Shown here: positions 59,786 to 64,000 of the stretch, in pieces | Layout: each line of letters opens with the position of its first letter | Position numbering within the stretch: the stretch's first letter is position 1 | Source: Bacteroidales bacterium | Lineage (GTDB): Bacteria > Bacteroidota > Bacteroidia > Bacteroidales > F082 | Assembly (NCBI GenBank): GCA_900769945.1 | Contig: CAAGIO010000017.1 | Span: forward strand, 1-64,000 | Reading direction: 5' to 3' | DNA length: 64,000 nt | Notes under the pieces: model-generated | Told to the model about the DNA's origin: nothing | What the model saw: only the letters and a program-made list of their open reading frames with translations | Database searches by the model: none | Translations under genes and position numbers: made by a program

Positions 59786-61414
59786 TTATTTTTTAACAAC
59801 GACTTTCTCTGTCACTATCTCGCCATTGTTTTTCTTCATGTTAACGATATAGAGGCCATTCTCGAAAGCCTTTACATCGATAACCTCGTTGCATAAGTCA
59901 CCTGACTTGGTGTACACCATTTGGCCGAGTGAGTTATAAATGCTGAGTTCGCAGACGTCGCTGCTGCACACCACGAGTTCAGAAGAAGCTGGGTTAGGAT
60001 AGATAATGTTGTTTTCCACGCTGTTATTCTCATCGACGCCAAGTGTCAACACCGAGAACTCCGCTGTATATTTATAGGTGAACGGGTTCTGGGTTCTTGA
60101 GAGGGAGACGATGATGGTGCCATCTTCGGCTGTGAGTTTTGCGAAGCCTGAGCCTGTACCTGTTCCGCTCTGGTTCAAGAAGATAGCCCTATAGCAGCCT
60201 GTTGAAGGGATATTAAGGTCGAACTGATAACCGTGGTTACCTTTATCAAAATGATATTCTTCAACTATGACGTCAGTATCCATGTTCTTTATCACGAGAA
60301 CCAGATCCTCCGGGTCTTTTGGAGTCTTTATCATAGCTTGGATGTCGCCATGGAACTGACCGGCAGGAGTAATATCTTTAGATAGGAAGTTATCGAAAGG
60401 ATAGGCGTCGTCGTTTCCATTGATCTTCACCACGTTGAAGTTAACGACATTTGAGCCTTGGAGGCTGAATTCCGGCATTGAGAACTCGATGGTGTCGCTT
60501 GTTGCGGCGCTGCCTGTCCACTGATATGTTGAAAGCACTTCGTTATTTGCGCCTGTAGCCTCCACATCCAATGATGTCACGTTTTCTGTTCCGAAGGTCT
60601 TGATAATAAGTGTTGGTTCGACAAGACCAGAGCAGTTGTTAGTCACGAGATTGCTGATGCCACGGAGTGCTACATCATAGCTAACTGATTCAGGCTCAAG
60701 AGAAAGTTTCACAGCTTGGAAGACTTCCTTTGTTGTGAAGCTCTGAACCCATGCCACGAGGCACATGTTCTCTTTCGGGAAGCCTGCCATGTCGAACTGT
60801 TCGGTTACCGTGATTGACTCGCCTGAGAAAGCTGTACCGTTCTGTGTTGGGATAAGGTCGCGGGTGACAGCATTAACTTCAGGCATACCCTGCCATGTCC
60901 TTTGGATATGCGACTCGGTAAGAGCAATCATAACCTTGAGGTTTGCAGCGTCACACTGACCAACCTTGTTGACAACGGCTGTGACTTGGCAGACAGAGCC
61001 TTCAACGAAGTCGTATGAAAGGTCGATAGTGAATGGGCTTGTAACATTGATTCTCTGGTTATAGAAAGCCTTGTATTGCGAATACATGCTTTGAGATGCG
61101 TTTCCACCACCCGCCTTTGTAAGAATACCATCAGCCTTTAAGGTAGGATAACTGCCGATGCCGTAGAAGTTTGCACGAGCGTTTGTCTCGCCTGTATAGA
61201 AATCCGGTGTGGAGAATGCGCTTGTGTGAATTGCTACAGGAGCAATAGCAAGTCCTTCTTCAAGCATTTCAGAGATGCCGTTAGCCGCAGCTGGGCAATA
61301 AGGGCAGTTAACGCCAGTAAACACCTCAAAAAGAACACATTCTCGAGCAACATTTTGTGCCGAAAGAGAGCCAAACAATAAGATGGCAACAACTGAAAAT
61401 AATAATTTTTTCAT
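59786..61414 (-). CDS. Omp28/thioredoxin-like secreted protein with T9SS sorting domain, copy 2
   Basis: The 542-aa protein has a signal peptide (cleavage after GSLSAQ) and the same architecture as copy 1: a thioredoxin-like start with VNCPYCPAA, an Omp28-like middle, a short beta module near 400-450, and a C-terminal type A T9SS sorting domain (IIYPNPASSELVVCSSD ... GLYIVNMKKNNG). The CxxC is NCPYCPA instead of TCGPCAG. It is on the opposite strand, about 6 kb from copy 1, and leads into mpl with 5 nt between. Transcription can start at TAATTTTG (61472-61479). Function is unknown. Confidence 0.85.
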   Translation of the reverse strand: MKKLLFSVVAILLFGSLSAQNVARECVLFEVFTGVNCPYCPAAANGISEMLEEGLAIAPVAIHTSAFSTPDFYTGETNARANFYGIGSYPTLKADGILTKAGGGNASQSMYSQYKAFYNQRINVTSPFTIDLSYDFVEGSVCQVTAVVNKVGQCDAANLKVMIALTESHIQRTWQGMPEVNAVTRDLIPTQNGTAFSGESITVTEQFDMAGFPKENMCLVAWVQSFTTKEVFQAVKLSLEPESVSYDVALRGISNLVTNNCSGLVEPTLIIKTFGTENVTSLDVEATGANNEVLSTYQWTGSAATSDTIEFSMPEFSLQGSNVVNFNVVKINGNDDAYPFDNFLSKDITPAGQFHGDIQAMIKTPKDPEDLVLVIKNMDTDVIVEEYHFDKGNHGYQFDLNIPSTGCYRAIFLNQSGTGTGSGFAKLTAEDGTIIVSLSRTQNPFTYKYTAEFSVLTLGVDENNSVENNIIYPNPASSELVVCSSDVCELSIYNSLGQMVYTKSGDLCNEVIDVKAFENGLYIVNMKKNNGEIVTEKVVVKK

Positions 61415-61471
61415 TTTTTCAAATGGTTTTTAATGTTATAAAATAAGTTAATTTTCTATCATTAGAGTTTG

Positions 61472-61479
61472 CAAAATTA
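61472..61479 (-). promoter_or_regulatory. Candidate -7 element of Omp28-like copy 2
   Basis: The minus strand reads TAATTTTG followed by C, about 58 nt before the start codon. A near-match on the plus strand (CATATTTG at 61492-61499) could serve xerD. Confidence 0.45.
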
Positions 61480-61513
61480 ATGTATTTTGCTCATATTTGC
61501 AATTAATTTTTAT

Positions 61514-62425
61514 ATGAAACTTGACGAGAACATAATTAGGGGTTTTTCCACTTTTTTGAGGTTGGAGTTATCGCTGTCGGACAACACAGTAGAAGCGTAT
61601 CGCCATGATATTGAAATGTTTAAACAGCACCTTACTGATTCTTCAAAGTCAACAAGCATAGAGGACATCGGTCAGGAGGACATTGAAGGATTTCTCTCGG
61701 AGTTGTATGATGTGGGGCTTTGCGCCTCGTCGCAGGCGAGGATATTATCTGGACTGAAGAGTTTCTACCGTTTTTTGAACCAAGAGAGGATATGCAGCAA
61801 CGACCCCACCGCACTCATCAACGCTCCGAGCATCGGCAGGCACATTCCCGACGTTCTCAGCTACGAAGAGATAATGTCGCTGTTAAACAATATCGATTTA
61901 AGTCAGACCTTCGGCCACCGCAACAAGGCGATGATAGAGGTGATGTACGGATGCGGGCTCCGAGTATCAGAAACAATCTCATTGAATATCAGCGATATAT
62001 ATATCAAAGACGAGTTTATCAGGGTTATTGGCAAAGGTGATAAGGAGAGGCTTGTCCCCATTGGGAAAAAAACGATAAAGGAGTTGATGAATTATATTGA
62101 TGGAGAGAGGCTTCATCAAGAGATAAAGCCGAGATATTCCGACATTGTGTTTATTAGCAAGAGGGGCACGGGCTTGACACGGCAGATGGTCTTCCTGATA
62201 ATCAAGTCGCTTGCTGAAAAGGCGGGGATAAGGAAGACGATAAGCCCGCACACATTGAGGCACTCCTTCGCCACACATCTTCTTGAGGGCGGCGCCGATT
62301 TAAGGGCGGTACAACAGATGTTAGGACACTCAAGCATCGCCACCACCGAGATTTACACTCACGTCTCAGATGAATATCTCCGTGAGGTGATATTACAATA
62401 TCACCCCCGGTACAGACATCACTAA
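61514..62425 (+). CDS. xerD: Site-specific tyrosine recombinase XerD
   Basis: XerD with XerC resolves chromosome dimers at dif. The 303-aa protein has an N-terminal SAM-like core-binding domain and a catalytic domain with all residues visible: Arg in YGCGLRVSE, Lys in GKGDKERLVPIG, HxLR in SPHTLRHSFATHLLEGGADLRAVQQMLGHSSIATTEIYTHV with the second His and the nucleophile Tyr. Length and the LLEGGADLRAVQQMLGH block favour a housekeeping XerD over a mobile-element integrase. The ATG at 61514 (MKLDENI) is used. It has no close operon partner. Confidence 0.92.
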   Translation: MKLDENIIRGFSTFLRLELSLSDNTVEAYRHDIEMFKQHLTDSSKSTSIEDIGQEDIEGFLSELYDVGLCASSQARILSGLKSFYRFLNQERICSNDPTALINAPSIGRHIPDVLSYEEIMSLLNNIDLSQTFGHRNKAMIEVMYGCGLRVSETISLNISDIYIKDEFIRVIGKGDKERLVPIGKKTIKELMNYIDGERLHQEIKPRYSDIVFISKRGTGLTRQMVFLIIKSLAEKAGIRKTISPHTLRHSFATHLLEGGADLRAVQQMLGHSSIATTEIYTHVSDEYLREVILQYHPRYRHH

Positions 62426-62447
62426 TGAAAACAGCCGCGCCAGGGAG

Positions 62448-62867
62448 TTATCTCTCCCAGAACACCTCAACTAACTGATTATCATCAAAATAGAAATCAA
62501 TATTCAGTTCATCGTATGAGATACAGTATCCGTCCTCATTATCTTCTGAATACTCCTCATAGCCGTTCTGCTTCATCAGCTCCACGAGTTCGTCCCTGTT
62601 AAGGTCAAAGACCTTTGCCCCGAACAAGACGCTGTTCTCATTCATAGTATAAAGGTTTGACAGCTTGGAGACAGAGTCGTTTTCAAAGAAAGCCGAGAAT
62701 GCATCATCATCATAATCAAGCACTATGACGTGATTGTCGTCGTCAAACGGAGAATCCACCTCCTCCTGATTTGAAGGCTGCCCTAATGTTCTAACCAAAT
62801 CATCTATCGACATTCCGAAGAAAAGGTCACCATATCCTTTTAATGGTTCTATTGTATAATTTTCCAT
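62448..62867 (-). CDS. Small acidic protein, function unknown
   Basis: The 139-aa protein has no signal peptide and is highly acidic, with runs such as DSPFDDDNHVIVLDYDDDAF and YSEDNEDG. The N-terminal block GYGDLFFGMSIDDLVRTLGQP follows the pattern of small proteins that pair a GxxxFGM stretch with a short helix ending in LGxP, but I cannot tie it to a named family. It ends 22 nt after xerD, converging with it, and starts 20 nt after the stop of the permease gene, so it is probably co-transcribed with that permease. Confidence 0.65.
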   Translation of the reverse strand: MENYTIEPLKGYGDLFFGMSIDDLVRTLGQPSNQEEVDSPFDDDNHVIVLDYDDDAFSAFFENDSVSKLSNLYTMNENSVLFGAKVFDLNRDELVELMKQNGYEEYSEDNEDGYCISYDELNIDFYFDDNQLVEVFWER

Positions 62868-62887
62868 AATGTAAAAATATTTTAATG

Positions 62888-64000
62888 TTATTCAAATCTT
62901 ATTGATTTAGAAGGATTTATACTATTTATCATCATTGTCGGCACAATAAGCATCACTATCCAGAGCAGCATGGTGCCGCCGTTAAGCAGAATAATATACC
63001 AGACATTCAGTTCGATAGGCACCGATGAGAGGTAGTACGACTCCGGCGAAAGGGTGATGATATCCGTATATTTTTGAATGAGGCTTAGTCCGACACCAAG
63101 CACATTCCCTATCAGCATTCCAAGAAGAAGGATATTAAGAGAGCGTTTCAAGAAGATGCTCCTAACAAGCCCGTTACTTGCACCCAAAGCCTTAAGAAGT
63201 CCTATAGCAGAAGTCTTTTCTAATATGATAATCAACAACATGCTAATAATCGTGATACCGGCCACAAGCACCATCAAGGCGATGATTATCACAACATTCA
63301 TATCCTGAAGCTGAAGCCAGTCAAAGATTTGGGGGTAGCTTTCCATAGCAGTATATGATATAAGGTGAGTTGGGATGCTGAAATAAATCTCCCTGTTGCA
63401 ACTTGAGATATAGTCCACATCATCATCGTCTATCCACACCTCAAGATGGCCCACCTCATTGTTCTCCCAACCGTTTAGTTTCCTAATCTGGTTCAGGTCG
63501 CAGTAGATAAAACGCTCGTCACAGTCAGAGAGTCCGGAGTCATAGACACCTTTGACCTCGAATTTCCTGCCCCTCGCCTTCATCTCGTTGTCAACGAACC
63601 AAATCCTTACCGGGTCACCCACTCCAATCATCATCTTATCAGCGATAGTTTTTGAAATAACGATGTCGTTAGAGCGTTGGTTCTCTTCATATTGAGGCAC
63701 TTCACCACTGACGAGGCAGGAAGAGAGATAATCCCAGCAGTAATCATAATCAACGCCTCTAAGCACCACTGCATGAATCTCGTCATCGGTCTTTAATATT
63801 CCGGCCTTATTTGCCGATTTCTGCACCGACTTGACGAAAGGCTTGTCCAACCTCGAGGCGAGAACGCTGTCGTAAACGAAAGGCTTCTCCTCCACCGACT
63901 CGTTCTGGTTCAACGCCTGAATCTGTATTGGGGAGACGAAGCCGACAACTTTTTCCTTTATCTGGTTCTTAAATCCAACCACTACTGCGATGGAAATCAG
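62888..64000 (-). CDS. LolC/E-type (FtsX-like) ABC permease, cut by the window end
   Basis: The frame continues off the right edge: upstream of the first possible GTG (63982) the reading goes on as LISIAVVVGFK, the first membrane segment typical of LolC/LolE proteins. The visible 370 residues contain a large periplasmic domain (about 20-225, with RGVDYDYCWDYL and FEVKGVYDSGLSDCDERFIY) and three C-terminal helices with ISMLLIIILEKTSAIGLLKALGASN, the FtsX-type signature. It should move lipoproteins or act in envelope transport with an ATPase encoded elsewhere. The N-terminus is missing here only because of the window. Confidence 0.85.
   Translation of the reverse strand: MISIAVVVGFKNQIKEKVVGFVSPIQIQALNQNESVEEKPFVYDSVLASRLDKPFVKSVQKSANKAGILKTDDEIHAVVLRGVDYDYCWDYLSSCLVSGEVPQYEENQRSNDIVISKTIADKMMIGVGDPVRIWFVDNEMKARGRKFEVKGVYDSGLSDCDERFIYCDLNQIRKLNGWENNEVGHLEVWIDDDDVDYISSCNREIYFSIPTHLISYTAMESYPQIFDWLQLQDMNVVIIIALMVLVAGITIISMLLIIILEKTSAIGLLKALGASNGLVRSIFLKRSLNILLLGMLIGNVLGVGLSLIQKYTDIITLSPESYYLSSVPIELNVWYIILLNGGTMLLWIVMLIVPTMMINSINPSKSIRFE

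Noticed and set aside
1..64000. CRISPR arrays, tRNA or rRNA genes, prophage or conjugative modules
   Set aside because: No regularly spaced repeats, no T-loop or cloverleaf patterns and no phage or transfer genes were seen on reading both strands. The XerD gene looks like the housekeeping recombinase.

Overview
The window looks like a chromosomal segment of an anaerobic, amino-acid-fermenting member of the Bacteroidales. Three signs support this. Many genes are preceded by the Bacteroidetes -7 promoter element TAnnTTTG. Two secreted proteins end in type IX secretion sorting domains. The gene set (KamE of lysine fermentation, butyryl-CoA formation, GltS, a POT peptide transporter) resembles that of asaccharolytic Porphyromonas-like bacteria, although a large secreted GH2 beta-galactosidase is also present. 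I cannot name the species. Starts were moved from upstream TTG/GTG codons to ATG wherever promoter position or family alignment demanded it.

Layout. 1-1.7 kb: two A+T-rich lipoprotein genes of unknown function and a long non-coding stretch with a nested multi-helix element and a perfect 36-nt palindrome. 1.7-8.2 kb: TPR protein and gyrA, divergent from clpC. 8.2-11.9 kb: a tRNA-maturation block (CCA-adding enzyme, miaA, queuosine precursor transporter, queF); the transporter leader folds like a preQ1-I riboswitch ending 4 nt before the start codon. 12-14.8 kb: HAD phosphatase, CoA-transferase, hotdog thioesterase, YgbA-like protein. 15.3-19.6 kb: two paralogous WYL regulators flanking a FemAB-like ligase and a macrodomain gene. 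20-26.1 kb: beta-galactosidase, peptide transporter and MazG-like hydrolase. 26.2-33.1 kb: small lipoprotein, GT-C membrane protein, ligA, then a NapH/NapG-like polyferredoxin with an iron-sulfur aldo/keto reductase lipoprotein. 33.1-40.7 kb: aroC and a lysine/butyrate fermentation cluster (kamE, CoA-transferase beta subunit, crotonase, 3-hydroxybutyryl-CoA dehydrogenase, acyl-CoA dehydrogenase, etfB, etfA). 40.9-48.7 kb: gltS and a repair operon (mutL, rhomboid, EEP hydrolase, uvrB). 48.8-51.8 kb: metal-chelate ABC importer. 51.8-61.4 kb: two Omp28/thioredoxin-like T9SS cargo proteins around an amidohydrolase, an imported type II restriction-modification pair with a highly structured leader, and mpl. 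61.5-64 kb: xerD, a small acidic protein, and a LolC/E-type permease cut by the window end.

How it fits together. The 34-41 kb cluster would turn crotonyl-CoA into butyrate with electron-transferring flavoprotein, with KamE (B12-dependent) feeding from lysine. However, the KamD partner, the other lysine-pathway enzymes and the CoA-transferase alpha subunit are not here, so the pathway is split across the genome. Most of the window is ordinary core genome. The most interesting signals are RNA-level: the preQ1-like leader at 10.6 kb, the structured RNA in front of the restriction-modification operon at 55.7 kb, and the nested structure at 1.3 kb.
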